Positions 26,203 to 35,643 of a stretch of 64,000 nt of DNA are shown one piece after another (position 1 is the stretch's first letter; each line of letters opens with the position of its first letter). The DNA is from Cupriavidus gilardii. GTDB taxonomy: Bacteria; Pseudomonadota; Gammaproteobacteria; Burkholderiales; Burkholderiaceae. Location of the stretch: positions 186,001 through 250,000 of the forward strand of contig NZ_VZOV01000006.1 of assembly GCF_008801915.1 (NCBI RefSeq), read 5' to 3'. A program made the position numbers and the translations under genes. The notes under the pieces were generated by a model. The model had not been told where the DNA came from, searched no databases, and was given only the letters and a program-made list of their open reading frames with translations.

Positions 26203-26889
26203 TCAGTACTCCAGTGCGATGCGCAGCGATGCACTCGCTGCGAATGGCGTGAAGAACGCCGCCAAGACGAACACGGCGGCGAGCAAAGAGAGGTTGGCCG
26301 ACGCTCCCTGACCGATGATCGACGCATCGACCGCGCCGGCACCGAAGATCAGCACCGGGATGTAGAGCGGCAGCACCAGCACAGCAACGAGGACACCCCC
26401 TGCGCGTACGCCCAGCGTCAGCCCCGCGCCGACGGCGCCGATGAGGCTGAGCACCGGCGTACCGATAACGAGCGATGCGGTCAAAATCCAGAGGGACAAG
26501 GCAGGCAGGTCGAACTGCAATGCCAGCGCGGGCGCAAGCAAGGCCAAGGGCAAACCGGACAACAGCCAATGCGCCGCGATCTTGCCGACGACCAACATGG
26601 CCAACGGCGCTGGCGACAGCATCATCTGCTCCAGCGTGCCATCGGCGTGATCCTGCTCGAACAGGCGATTGAGCGAAAGCATGCTGGCCAGCAACGCCGA
26701 TACCCACAGGACGCCCGGAGCGATCCGTCGGAGCATTTCGCGCTCGGGGCCGATACCCAATGGAAACAGACTGACGACCACGACAAAGAAGCAAAGAGGT
26801 ATCAGCGCGTCTGACCTTCGGAGCAAGGCGAGCTTCAAGTCCCGGCGCATCACGACAAATACCGGATTGGCAACGAGGGGCCGGCTCAT
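26203..26889 (-). CDS. ccmB: Heme exporter membrane subunit CcmB
   Basis: Membrane subunit of the CcmAB ABC transporter, which uses ATP to release holo-CcmE from CcmC. The 228-residue product has six hydrophobic segments and the family pattern FVVVVSLFPLGIGPE and LNRLFEQDHADGTLEQMMLSP near 35-90. It overlaps ccmA by 4 bp. Confidence 0.95.
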   Translation of the reverse strand: MSRPLVANPVFVVMRRDLKLALLRRSDALIPLCFFVVVVSLFPLGIGPEREMLRRIAPGVLWVSALLASMLSLNRLFEQDHADGTLEQMMLSPAPLAMLVVGKIAAHWLLSGLPLALLAPALALQFDLPALSLWILTASLVIGTPVLSLIGAVGAGLTLGVRAGGVLVAVLVLPLYIPVLIFGAGAVDASIIGQGASANLSLLAAVFVLAAFFTPFAASASLRIALEY

Positions 26890-27509
26890 GCCCCCATCCG
26901 GACGGTCTGAGAAGTTTTCAAGGCCAGCTCCTGGTGACTCGTCAGAACGACCATGCCGCCGCGTGACTGGTGCCGATGGATCAGTTCACCAAGCCATCGC
27001 GCACCGAATTGGTCCAGCGCTGTGGAGGGCTCATCGAGAATCCACAACTTCCTCCTGTAGAGGAGCAATCGAGCCAGGCTTGCACGACGCTTTTGGCCTT
27101 GTGACAACATCCGGAACGGCAAGTGCCTGTGCTCGGCCAAGCCAACTTCGTCCAACGCTGATTCCACGCATTCCGTGGTGACCGGCTCACCAGCGATGGC
27201 GGCCGCGGCAAGCAGGTTGTCCAAGGCATTCAGGTCTTCTTTGAGTCCAATGCCATGGCCGTTGTAAACCAGTTCGCGTTGGTATTCACTCCACTGGTTG
27301 CGCAGCGGCTTTCCTTTCCACAAGACTCTGCCAGCAGCAGGCGTAGCGAACCCTGCAAGCGTTCGCAATAGCGTGGTCTTCCCGCTGCCGTTCTCGCCGT
27401 GCACCGACAGGCACTCGCCCGGCACGATCCGGAAAGTCAAATGGTCAAACAGGCGGCGCTCCCCGCGAACGCCCGCGAGATCGAGAGCTTCAAGCATGGG
27501 CCGGGTCAT
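26886..27509 (-). CDS. ccmA: Cytochrome c biogenesis ATP-binding protein CcmA
   Basis: ATPase subunit of the CcmAB complex on the cytoplasmic face. The 207-residue product has Walker A GENGSGKTT at about 39-47, the ABC signature LSQGQKRRASLARLLL, Walker B LWILDEPSTALD, and the switch His in LTSHQEL. It is the first gene of the ccm operon and is divergent from the response regulator, 168 bp away, with a predicted regulated promoter between. Confidence 0.96.
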   Translation of the reverse strand: MTRPMLEALDLAGVRGERRLFDHLTFRIVPGECLSVHGENGSGKTTLLRTLAGFATPAAGRVLWKGKPLRNQWSEYQRELVYNGHGIGLKEDLNALDNLLAAAAIAGEPVTTECVESALDEVGLAEHRHLPFRMLSQGQKRRASLARLLLYRRKLWILDEPSTALDQFGARWLGELIHRHQSRGGMVVLTSHQELALKTSQTVRMGA

Positions 27510-27564
27510 AGTTCATGCACATGGGCATCCCTGGAAGGTGCGCCCTCAAGGGGCAATCTTCAAA

Positions 27565-27597
27565 ATCATGTCTTCTCCCGATTAACTGAGAATTAGC
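27565..27597 (-). promoter_or_regulatory. Shared-architecture promoter of the ccm operon (site A)
   Basis: On the minus strand: GCTAAT (27592-27597), 5 bp, GTTAAT (27581-27586), 10 bp, CATGAT (27565-27570) as -10. It points at ccmA, about 55 bp upstream of its start, and lies beside the response regulator gene that may bind it. The first hexamer is the least like the others. Confidence 0.7.
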
Positions 27598-27677
27598 GGG
27601 AACTTGCGTCCTACCTTGCTGTCATTTCTGGCCTAACATGAGCGTGTCAAACAAGCAAATTCAGGTTGGTAGGCGCC

Positions 27678-28346
27678 ATGCGAATACTGTTGGTGGAAGA
27701 CGACAAACTGATCGGACGGGGGATCGTGGCCGGTCTGCACAAGCACGGCATCGCGGTGCATCACGTCGGCACCGCAGAAGAAGCCGAAGCCACGCATGCG
27801 GAAGACACCTTCCATGCCCTGGTGCTCGATCTCGGGCTGCCTGACCGGGACGGCATGGAGTTGCTGGCCAGCATGCGGGCCGTCGAACCTCAATTGCCCG
27901 TCCTGATCCTCACGGCGCGGGACGCCATCGAACACAGGCTCAAAGGGCTGCATGAAGGTGCCGACGACTACATGATCAAACCGTTCGACCTGCGTGAACT
28001 CGCAGCCCGGTTGCATGCGCTGGTCAGACGCACGCAAGGCCGTGCGGCCCAGGTCATCTCGGCCGGTCCCCTGCGGCTGGAGCCGGAGAGCGGGCTGGCC
28101 TGGTTCCAGGGCGAGCCCGTCTCCTTGTCGCGCCGCGAGGTCGATCTGCTGGCCCATCTCGCCAACGCCGATGGCCGGTGGGTCCCGCCCGACATGCTCA
28201 ACGAGCGCTTGTACGGCCTCGGGGAAGAGATCGGCAGCAACGCGCTGAATGTGCATATCCACAACATCCGCCGCAAGCTCGGCGCCGAAGCCATCGAGAC
28301 GGTCCGTGGGCTCGGCTATCGGCTGGGCTGGAGGCTTGCATCATGA
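27678..28346 (+). CDS. OmpR-family response regulator (QseB/PmrA type)
   Basis: A 222-residue DNA-binding response regulator. The receiver domain (1-115) has the acidic pocket EDD at 7-9, the phospho-acceptor Asp51 (LVLDLGLPDRDG), and Lys in MIKPFDLRELAARL. A winged HTH (about 130-220) follows, with HIHNIRRKLG typical of the QseB/PmrA/TctD subgroup. ATG 27678 was preferred to an upstream TTG. It overlaps the sensor kinase gene by 4 bp. Paired TTAA hexamers upstream of four cargo operons fit this regulator class, so it is their prime candidate activator. Confidence 0.93.
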   Translation: MRILLVEDDKLIGRGIVAGLHKHGIAVHHVGTAEEAEATHAEDTFHALVLDLGLPDRDGMELLASMRAVEPQLPVLILTARDAIEHRLKGLHEGADDYMIKPFDLRELAARLHALVRRTQGRAAQVISAGPLRLEPESGLAWFQGEPVSLSRREVDLLAHLANADGRWVPPDMLNERLYGLGEEIGSNALNVHIHNIRRKLGAEAIETVRGLGYRLGWRLAS

Positions 28347-29728
28347 GCCTGCGGCTGCGCGCCGTTCTGATCGCCGGCATTTCGCTGTTGGTTCTGTGGG
28401 GCGCTGCCGCCGGCTGGATGATGCGCGGCGTTCATTCCAATCTCGACCGGACCCTCGACGGTCGTCTTGCCATGTCGGCACGCATGGTGTCGGGGCTTCT
28501 TGAACGCGCCGCGCTGGCTCCGAATGCAGCGTCCAACGACTTCACCGAGGCGGTGCGCGTCAGCGGCAAGGAGGGCATCGCATGCGAAATCCGGTCTTTG
28601 CAGGGAGAGATCCTGGCACGAACGACCACCGGACCTCACTCGGAGTTCGAGTCACTGCCGGCCGGCTTCAGCACGCGGGACGTTTTGGGACATCAGTGGA
28701 GGGTCTACGTTCTTCGTGCCAATGGCTACCAGATCACGACGGCGGATCGCGTGGATCAGCGGGATATGCTGATCAACGAATTGCTAAGCGTGGCTGGCGT
28801 GCCCTTCTTGATTGCCTTCCTGGGCGGCCTGGCTGCCCTTTGGATCGGCATCGGACGGGGGCTCGCCCCCCTGGAGGCTCTGTCGCAGCAATTGCGCGAC
28901 AAACACGCGGACGACACGTCCCCGATCGCCGTCAACCATTCACCCTCGGAACTGCGCCCGGTTCTGGACGCAATGAATGGGCTTCTCAAGCGCCTGGCAC
29001 GGACACTCGCCAGCCAACGGGCATTCACCGACGCCGCGGCGCACGAGCTGCGCACGCCGTTGACCGTGATCGATACGCACCTGCAGGTGGCCCGGATCAG
29101 TGAAGGCGACGAGGTGGCGTCCTCTCTTTCCAGTGCAGAGGAAGGCGTGAAGCGGCTGAGGCGCACCTTGGACCAGATGATGATACTGGCCCGCGCCGAG
29201 ACGTCTGCCGACAAGGCGGATGGTTGCACTTCGGTGGTCGCTTCCGTCGGCGGCGTGCTGGAACAGTGGAAGGCCGCAGAAAAAGAGCGCTTGTCGTTGA
29301 ACGTCAGCGGCGAGGACATCGGAACCCCGGTGCCCAAGTCGATGCTGGAAACGGCGGTTCGCAATCTGGTTGACAACGCGATGCGCTATTCGCCGCGAGA
29401 TACGGCCATCGAGGTGGGCGTGTTCCTGGATCCGAATGCACAGCAGTGTGTGATTAGCGTGTCGGACCGTGGCCCCGGGCTGACTGCCGAGCAGGCATGC
29501 CAAATTGGCCAACGTTTCTGGCGCGGTGATCAGGGCCGAAAGAGCAAGGACGGGGCGGGCCTGGGCATTTCGATCGTTCGGGCCATTGCAGAGAGATTTG
29601 GTGGGGCCCTGAATCTCGAACCCCGGGAAGGCGGAGGCCTGGTTGCGAAATTTCTCGTGCCCACCGACCCCGCACCCAAAAAAGGTCAAGCTAGGCCTGC
29701 AGGGCGTGGCTTGGATTCAAAACCGTAG
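28343..29728 (+). CDS. Sensor histidine kinase (QseC-like)
   Basis: A 461-residue inner-membrane kinase. It has a membrane helix at about 8-26, a periplasmic domain of roughly 120 residues, a second helix near 150-172, a linker, an H-box with phospho-acceptor His234 (AAAHELRTPLTVI), and an ATPase domain with N-box (NLVDNAMRYSP), G1 (SDRGPGL) and G2 (GAGLGISIV). Translation is coupled to the regulator by an ATGA overlap. The periplasmic sensor part matches no domain I recognise, so the signal (redox, sulfide, metal) is open. Confidence 0.92.
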   Translation: MSLRLRAVLIAGISLLVLWGAAAGWMMRGVHSNLDRTLDGRLAMSARMVSGLLERAALAPNAASNDFTEAVRVSGKEGIACEIRSLQGEILARTTTGPHSEFESLPAGFSTRDVLGHQWRVYVLRANGYQITTADRVDQRDMLINELLSVAGVPFLIAFLGGLAALWIGIGRGLAPLEALSQQLRDKHADDTSPIAVNHSPSELRPVLDAMNGLLKRLARTLASQRAFTDAAAHELRTPLTVIDTHLQVARISEGDEVASSLSSAEEGVKRLRRTLDQMMILARAETSADKADGCTSVVASVGGVLEQWKAAEKERLSLNVSGEDIGTPVPKSMLETAVRNLVDNAMRYSPRDTAIEVGVFLDPNAQQCVISVSDRGPGLTAEQACQIGQRFWRGDQGRKSKDGAGLGISIVRAIAERFGGALNLEPREGGGLVAKFLVPTDPAPKKGQARPAGRGLDSKP

Positions 29729-29881
29729 GTTCGGACCCTGCCAGGGATAGCGCGGTCACAGCCAATGGACGCAGGCGTGCTGATGTGGTTCGCCTTCGTT
29801 CGATCCAGCGCCTGACTTCGGAGTAGGCATCCGCCAGGGATCAGGCGCATGGCGGTGCTCGTGCGGCTGCCGCTCTTGCGA

Positions 29882-31480
29882 CTACCGTGGGGTCGGGCGC
29901 CGTACGAGAGCAGCCAATACTATCCCTACCAGCAACAGGACCGGCTGGTCGCCATAGCGAACATACGGCGTCAGGCCGCTCATGCCTTGTACGGTCGCGG
30001 ACAACACGCCCGGCCGATGTGGCGGCAGAGCGGCAACGACCCGTCCTTTCGGATCGATCGAGGCCGTGATGCCTGTATTCGTGGAGGTCACCATAGGCCG
30101 AGCGGTCTCGATGCTGCGCAACCGCCCGATCTGCAGATGCTGGCGAAGCGCCCAGGTCTGGCCGAACCAAGCGAGGTTGCTCAAGTTCACGAGCACGCTC
30201 GCGCCGGGTCCTGCGCCTGGGGTCGGCAGGAGCGACGGGAGCAGCTCGGAACCGAAAACATCCTCGTAGCAAATGTTGAACGCCAAATGCTGATCATTCA
30301 CCGAGAATGGTCTCTGGACCGGGGCTCCACGATCGAAGTCACCCAGCGGCATTTTCAGCATCCGCGTGAACCACTCGAACCCAGCCGGTACATATTCGCC
30401 CCAGGGCACGAGGTGGTGCTTGTCGTAGCGTAGCGGCACGGAGGCGTCGACAAGCTGCTGCAACGGCGTGCCGGAGTCGAAGCCGATGGCGCTGTTGGTG
30501 TAGCGCGAACTGCCGTCGGCCGCCATGCTGTGCAAAGGGACGCCCATCGCGATCGTGCTGCGCTGGTTCGCCGCTACGTCGAGCCAGGTTTTCCAAATCA
30601 TCGGGTCGAGCTGGTCTTGGAATACGGGCACGACGGTCTCTGGCAAGACGATCAGGTCCGGATGCGGCTCTCCGGGGCCCGGTGGCTGTGCGGCCAGCCG
30701 CAAGTGACTGGCGATGCCGTCTTCAAGCAGGGTCGGGTCGAACTTCTGCGATTGATCGATGTTTCCCTGCACTAGCCTCAGATGCAGCGGCTCGCCTTCG
30801 GCCGTCGACCAATCGAGGCGAGTAAGTGTCCATCCCGTGGCGATCAGGATCAGCACCGTCGCCAGCAAAGACACGTTCGAGCGCATGGAAGCCGCGGCCG
30901 GACGCGACAGGAACGCCACGGTCCCCGAGGCGCACGCCGCGAGCAGCGCGACGCCATGCACGCCCAGCAACGGCGCCCAGCCGACCAAGGGGCTGTCCAC
31001 ATGGGCGTAGCCAATGTTCAGCCACGGAAAGCCCGAGAACAGCACGCCGCGCAGCCATTCCGAGGCGGCCCAGACAGCTGACCAGACCAGCACTTGTGAC
31101 AGCGCTGCTCCCCGCCGAGTGCGAGACTGCAGCCACTTGCTGATCGCGCAGGCAAGAGCGGGAAACAGCGCGAGAAAGGCAGACAGCGCCACGACGCTCG
31201 CACCGGCCAGTGGCGCGGACAAACCACCGTAGTCATGGATGCTGATGAACAGCCAGTACAAGCCGACCGCAAAATTGACGAAGCCGAACGCCCATCCGCG
31301 AAGGAATGCCTGCCGGCCGCGCTCGGCGGCAAAGCTGGCGCGTGCCAGCACCGCCAGCGCGAGGATTTGAACGATGGGCAGCGACCACTGGGGCAACGGA
31401 TCCGGGGCGAACGTCAACGCATGTGCGCTACCGGCAAACGCCAAGGTCGCGGCATTTCGCCACCGCGCAAGCCTGCTCAC
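29882..31480 (-). CDS. lnt: Apolipoprotein N-acyltransferase
   Basis: Inner-membrane enzyme adding the third acyl chain to lipoproteins. The 532-residue product has an N-terminal set of membrane helices ([15 protein letters not shown] segment) and a periplasmic nitrilase domain with the triad Glu281 ([10 protein letters not shown]), Lys354 ([12 protein letters not shown]) and Cys404 (NICYEDVFG). It is therefore probably active. It lies 24 bp after the CcoI-like ATPase and ends the cbb3 operon. It is likely an accessory copy, since lnt is normally a chromosomal housekeeping gene beside corC/ybeX. Confidence 0.93.
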   Translation of the reverse strand: MSRLARWRNAATLAFAGSAHALTFAPDPLPQWSLPIVQILALAVLARASFAAERGRQAFLRGWAFGFVNFAVGLYWLFISIHDYGGLSAPLAGASVVALSAFLALFPALACAISKWLQSRTRRGAALSQVLVWSAVWAASEWLRGVLFSGFPWLNIGYAHVDSPLVGWAPLLGVHGVALLAACASGTVAFLSRPAAASMRSNVSLLATVLILIATGWTLTRLDWSTAEGEPLHLRLVQGNIDQSQKFDPTLLEDGIASHLRLAAQPPGPGEPHPDLIVLPETVVPVFQDQLDPMIWKTWLDVAANQRSTIAMGVPLHSMAADGSSRYTNSAIGFDSGTPLQQLVDASVPLRYDKHHLVPWGEYVPAGFEWFTRMLKMPLGDFDRGAPVQRPFSVNDQHLAFNICYEDVFGSELLPSLLPTPGAGPGASVLVNLSNLAWFGQTWALRQHLQIGRLRSIETARPMVTSTNTGITASIDPKGRVVAALPPHRPGVLSATVQGMSGLTPYVRYGDQPVLLLVGIVLAALVRRPTPR

Positions 31481-31504
31481 AGCCTGAGCATTCCAGTGCT
31501 CCTT

Positions 31505-33763
31505 TCAGGACGCAGCCGGCTTGGCCTGCATCGACTTGTCACAGACGACGCGGCCCTGCAGCAGCCTGCAGGTGTTCAGGAGCACCGACGCGCTGCTGGC
31601 CAGCATGGCGAGCGCGGCGGCAAAGGGCGTCACGCCTGCTTCGAACAGCACGACAATCACGGCGAGGTTGTACACGACGGAAAATGCGAGATTCTGCCGG
31701 ACGATGCGATCAAACTTGCGAGCCAACTCACGGGTCTCGACGACAGCGCCCACGCTGCCGTGCGCGATCACCACCCCGGCTGCGGAAACAGCCACGGAAC
31801 TCGATCCTGGGATGGCGATTCCGCAGGCTGCCTGGGCCAGGACCAGGCCATCGTTGGCGCCGTCGCCCACGAATGCGACAGGCGCTGGGCTCTTTGCCAC
31901 GATGTCGGCTTTTTCTTCCGGAGAGCAATCGGCCTCGACCCGGTCGAAGTCTATGCCCAGGTCAGCCGTCAGGCGTTCGGACGCTGCGCTGGAATCCCCG
32001 GTCAGCAACCAGAGTTTCAATCCCTGCGCACGTAACCGCTGCAGTGACGAACGGGCGTCGTCGCGAGGGGCATCCTGCAGACGCAAGGAGCCGAGCCAAT
32101 CCCGGCCATTGGCTACGTGTACCAGCCCTGGCAGGCCATCTTCCGGCGGCATGCCCTCGACTCCCGCGGCGAGCAGCCAATGCCTTTCACCCACCCACAC
32201 GGTCTCGCCGCCGGGGACATGCATCGTCACGCCTTTCGCGCACGCCGTCACCTGGCATCCGTCGGGCTCGCACGCGCTGCTCATTCCAGACTGCCGGGCC
32301 GCGAGGACCACCGCGTGTGCAATGGGGTGCGCGACGCCGGCCTCGGCCCTTGCCGCAAGGTCGATGAGGTCCTGTTCGGCCCCCCCGTGCCGCGTCTGGA
32401 TGCTGACGATACGCATCTGACCGCACGTCAATGTGCCGGTCTTGTCGAACGCCATGATCCTTGCCCTGGCGAGCGCTTCGACGCTCGCGGAGTCTCTCAG
32501 GAGGACGCCGCGCCGCGCGGCCTCGCGGCAGGTAAAGGCGTAGGCCAGCGGCATCGCCAGACCGACCGCGCAAGGGCAGGCTGCGACCAGAAGGCTCAGC
32601 GCACCGAGCAACGCCTGGTCTGCGCTTGAGCCGTTCCACAGGTAATGGACGAAGGCGAGCAGAGATGCCGTCACCACGACCGGGAGCAGTATCCGGACGA
32701 AGCGCTCGGCCGTCTCGGACAACGACGAACGAGCGCCAAACAGCTCAAGCATGCGCAGGCCGAGCACGTCCAATCGTCGGTCCCCCGCACCGGCGGTCAC
32801 GTGGACCGTCAGAGGTCCGCGCAGGTTCACGGACCCGGCGAAGACCCGTTCGCCAGGCTGAACGCTGCGAGGCGCGGACTCGCCTTGCAGCAGCGAGAGA
32901 TCGACGGCCGACTGTCCCGCTACGACGATGCCATCGACCGCGATGCGCTCGTTGGCGCGTATCAAAACGGTATCACCGGGCGCGAGCTCTGCCAGCAGGA
33001 CGGTGCTCTCGGCCTTTTCGCCGCCGGCAGAAGTCAGCTTCGTCGCGGTTTCCGGCGCAAGGCTGCGCAATGCTTGTACGGCAAGTCCGCTCTCCTGCCG
33101 GGCATGGATTTCGATCAATCTTCCGATCAGCAGAAAAGTGATCAACATGGTGGCGGCGTCGGTGTAAATCGCCACGGACCCCATGGCCAGGGACCCGACC
33201 GACACAAAGAGGGAGCCAAGGACAGCAACAGAGGCAAAGACGTCCATCCCTGCGATCCCGGCGCGCAGCGAACGGGCGGCGGCGCGGTAGAAATCCCACG
33301 CCGAATATCCGACGACGGGAAGGCTTGCTACGACGCTGGCCCAGGCGATGACGAGCGCCGCCGCCTCGTCGGCGTTCAGGTAAAGCACCCATGAGCCCAG
33401 CATGCTCCACATCCCGAAGACGACCGCGACGGTCAACTGCAAGCGGATCTTCCTGGCCTGCCGCTGCAGGGCCGCTTCCAGCTCGTCGCTGCCTTTCAAC
33501 GGGGACAGTGCGTAGCCCAGACCCTCGGCCTTTCGCAGCAGCAAGGGGAAGTCGATCGACTCCGGGACCCAGGTCACCAGCGCCGAACCGGAGGTGAAAT
33601 TCACCGTCGCCGAGACCACGCCGGGCACACGCTGCAGGACGCGCTGCAAGGCCATCGCACAGCTCACGCACCAAAGCCCGTCTACGAAAAACACCATCCG
33701 GCCCGCCACACGGGCCTGCTCATAGTCGAAATCCCCACCGGAACTACGGTCCGCTCTTGGCAT
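31505..33763 (-). CDS. ccoI: CcoI/FixI-like copper-transporting P1B-ATPase
   Basis: Inner-membrane ATPase supplying copper to cbb3 oxidase assembly. From ATG 33763 (752 residues) it has a metal-binding domain with CVSC (Cys32, Cys35), eight membrane helices, the CPC metal site (ACPCAVGLAMP), phosphorylation motif DKTGTLTCG and hinge GDGANDGLVLA. A start at 33820 would add 19 residues; I prefer 33763 because the earlier part lies within the upstream cytochrome gene. It overlaps that gene by 20 bp. The cbb3 operon context favours CcoI over a copper-detoxification pump. Confidence 0.88.
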   Translation of the reverse strand: MPRADRSSGGDFDYEQARVAGRMVFFVDGLWCVSCAMALQRVLQRVPGVVSATVNFTSGSALVTWVPESIDFPLLLRKAEGLGYALSPLKGSDELEAALQRQARKIRLQLTVAVVFGMWSMLGSWVLYLNADEAAALVIAWASVVASLPVVGYSAWDFYRAAARSLRAGIAGMDVFASVAVLGSLFVSVGSLAMGSVAIYTDAATMLITFLLIGRLIEIHARQESGLAVQALRSLAPETATKLTSAGGEKAESTVLLAELAPGDTVLIRANERIAVDGIVVAGQSAVDLSLLQGESAPRSVQPGERVFAGSVNLRGPLTVHVTAGAGDRRLDVLGLRMLELFGARSSLSETAERFVRILLPVVVTASLLAFVHYLWNGSSADQALLGALSLLVAACPCAVGLAMPLAYAFTCREAARRGVLLRDSASVEALARARIMAFDKTGTLTCGQMRIVSIQTRHGGAEQDLIDLAARAEAGVAHPIAHAVVLAARQSGMSSACEPDGCQVTACAKGVTMHVPGGETVWVGERHWLLAAGVEGMPPEDGLPGLVHVANGRDWLGSLRLQDAPRDDARSSLQRLRAQGLKLWLLTGDSSAASERLTADLGIDFDRVEADCSPEEKADIVAKSPAPVAFVGDGANDGLVLAQAACGIAIPGSSSVAVSAAGVVIAHGSVGAVVETRELARKFDRIVRQNLAFSVVYNLAVIVVLFEAGVTPFAAALAMLASSASVLLNTCRLLQGRVVCDKSMQAKPAAS

Positions 33764-34841
33764 CCGTTCCAACCCCAAGCAGTTTTCCGCCCACGACCTT
33801 CCCGTAGTAGCTTTGCTCACCTTCGTGGTATTTCTCCAGCGCCTCAGCCACGGTTCCGGTCTGGCGTGTGTCCTTGGGGCGTTCGTGGCTGTTGATGAAT
33901 GCCGCCACGTCCCAGGCCTCCTGTTCTGTCAGACTGTATGGCTTTCCAAGCGGCATGTTCGCCCAGATAAAGCCCGCTGCAGTATCGATGCGGGCCATGC
34001 CGGCGCCCCAGTTGTACGACTCGGGTCCCCAAAGCGGGGGAAATCTCATCTTGCCGTTTTCCTCCCGCGTGCCCTGTCCATCAGGACCATGGCACAGTGC
34101 GCAATTTTGTTGATAGACCGCCAGACCTCGGCCCACGTCGTAGTCGTCCTTTGGTTTCGGCACCTTGGGATAGAGCGCTCCGCGCGGCTTGTTGCCGGCG
34201 GGCAGCCCATCGGCCATCCAGGCCATATAGGTCATGAGATCGCGGTACACATCGCTGCCAGCGGGCGGCGGTTTCCCGGAGGACGACGCCTGGGCGTTCA
34301 TCGAATAGGTGAAACAGCCCATGATCCGGTCTTCGAGCGTGCTGATGGTCCCGGTCTTGCTGCGAAAAGCGGGGTAGGACGCATAGGCCGCCCACATCGG
34401 TGCGGCATTCTCTCGCCGTCCCGAGTCGAGGTGGCAGTTCGCGCAGGCCAGCGAATTGCCCACGTGGTCTTTGACCATGGCGCCAGTGTCGGTGAAGATT
34501 TTCATTCCTCGCCGGATGGCATCGCCATAGGGTCCTTTCGGAATGTCATCCTCCGCAGGCGGGAGGTAGTAGCCGTCCGCACCGACGGGCATACCGGGCG
34601 GAGACGCCTTGGCGTCTTTTGCGTAGGCCTTGCGAGCAGCTTCCATATCTGCTCTCGAATAGGGCGCGGCCGAAGGAATCGTGACCGTTTTGCCGCTGAT
34701 CGCGCTGTACAGATACCCCATCACGCCGCTCTCGTAGACGCCGTAACCTGCCGAAAACAGCAGGAGACCCAGCGCCGCAGCATAACCGGCACGCCGGAGT
34801 GTCCCCGTGTGCGCAGAGCGGCGATCACCGTTGTTCGTCAT
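33744..34841 (-). CDS. TsdA-like diheme cytochrome c (thiosulfate dehydrogenase-like)
   Basis: A 365-residue exported protein with an N-terminal membrane anchor and two c-type heme motifs, CANCH and CALCH. The segment after heme 1 (CANCHLDSG ... LEDRIMGCFTYSMN) resembles TsdA thiosulfate dehydrogenase, whose heme 1 has a Cys axial ligand; the Cys in MGCF, 39 residues after the heme His, is the candidate. Heme 2 is followed by ANMPLG, a candidate Met ligand. ATG 34841 has a strong AAGGAGG site. TsdA oxidises thiosulfate to tetrathionate or runs in reverse. It is co-operonic with a terminal oxidase. Confidence 0.78.
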   Translation of the reverse strand: MTNNGDRRSAHTGTLRRAGYAAALGLLLFSAGYGVYESGVMGYLYSAISGKTVTIPSAAPYSRADMEAARKAYAKDAKASPPGMPVGADGYYLPPAEDDIPKGPYGDAIRRGMKIFTDTGAMVKDHVGNSLACANCHLDSGRRENAAPMWAAYASYPAFRSKTGTISTLEDRIMGCFTYSMNAQASSSGKPPPAGSDVYRDLMTYMAWMADGLPAGNKPRGALYPKVPKPKDDYDVGRGLAVYQQNCALCHGPDGQGTREENGKMRFPPLWGPESYNWGAGMARIDTAAGFIWANMPLGKPYSLTEQEAWDVAAFINSHERPKDTRQTGTVAEALEKYHEGEQSYYGKVVGGKLLGVGTDAKSGP

Positions 34842-35643
34842 GATTGCCTCCTTTGCTGCCCGGACGCAAAGATCCGAAATACTGAGCCACATCGCGCATG
34901 TCTTGGTCCGACATGCGCGACGCGATGTCATCCATCAAGGATTGCGGCGAATTGTGGCGATGGCCGCCTTTCCATGAGACCAACTGGTGGAAGATGTACT
35001 CGGGCTGCTGACCCGCCAGCGCAGGGAAATGGCCGCCGACACCCTCACCCTGCTGGCCATGACAGGTCACGCACGCCGGGATATCCTTTTTCCAGTCGCC
35101 CGTTCGGCTCAGTGCCTCTCCACGCGCCGCGTCTCCGCCCAGATCGACGGGCGGCCCGGCAACGTGCGGCAGCGCAGCGTAATAGGCCGAGACTTGCCCG
35201 ATCTCCTCGGCGCTCATTGCACTGGCCACGTACCGCATGGACTCGTTGGGGCGGCTTCCGGTAGCGAAGTCGTGGAGTTGCTTCGCGATGTAGGCTTCGG
35301 ACAGGCCGGCCAGCGCGGGCGTCAGCCCCGCGCCAGCACCGTGGTCGCCGTGACATGACGCGCAGGCCCAGACGATGTCGTTGCCCTGAAAGACGAGCAC
35401 CGGCGCGTCATCGGGAACTGCGGGCGCCTGCTGCTTCGGCGCAACGGTCCCGCCAATCGCCGCCCCGCGATTCGGCGCCAGGTCGGCGATGTAGCTCAAA
35501 GCGCCCCAGATCGCCAGCGCCAGGAAGATGGCCAGCACAAACAAGGGAATGGGACGCGATTGCTCCCAGGGGTCGAATGTCGGGTCTACGTCTTGAACAC
35601 GACGCCCCTTGCCGCTCAGCTCGGATTTCATCTCGCCCCTCAT
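34825..35643 (-). CDS. Membrane-anchored diheme cytochrome c (CcoP/c4-like)
   Basis: A 272-residue protein with one membrane helix (PLFVLAIFLALAIWGALSYI, about 33-52) and two class I heme domains with CASCHG near 93 and CVTCHG near 190. Each domain has a downstream Met (SAMSAEE; ASRMSDQD) as likely sixth ligand. The double-domain form resembles cytochrome c4 or CcoP. No classical CcoP is encoded nearby, so this is the best candidate for the electron-entry subunit of the oxidase. It overlaps ccoO by 4 bp and the TsdA-like gene by 17 bp. Confidence 0.85.
   Translation of the reverse strand: MRGEMKSELSGKGRRVQDVDPTFDPWEQSRPIPLFVLAIFLALAIWGALSYIADLAPNRGAAIGGTVAPKQQAPAVPDDAPVLVFQGNDIVWACASCHGDHGAGAGLTPALAGLSEAYIAKQLHDFATGSRPNESMRYVASAMSAEEIGQVSAYYAALPHVAGPPVDLGGDAARGEALSRTGDWKKDIPACVTCHGQQGEGVGGHFPALAGQQPEYIFHQLVSWKGGHRHNSPQSLMDDIASRMSDQDMRDVAQYFGSLRPGSKGGNHDEQR

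Noticed and set aside
31505-33763. Copper-resistance ATPase CopA
   Set aside because: Only one metal-binding domain, no copper-resistance genes, and position inside the cbb3 operon favour CcoI/FixI.
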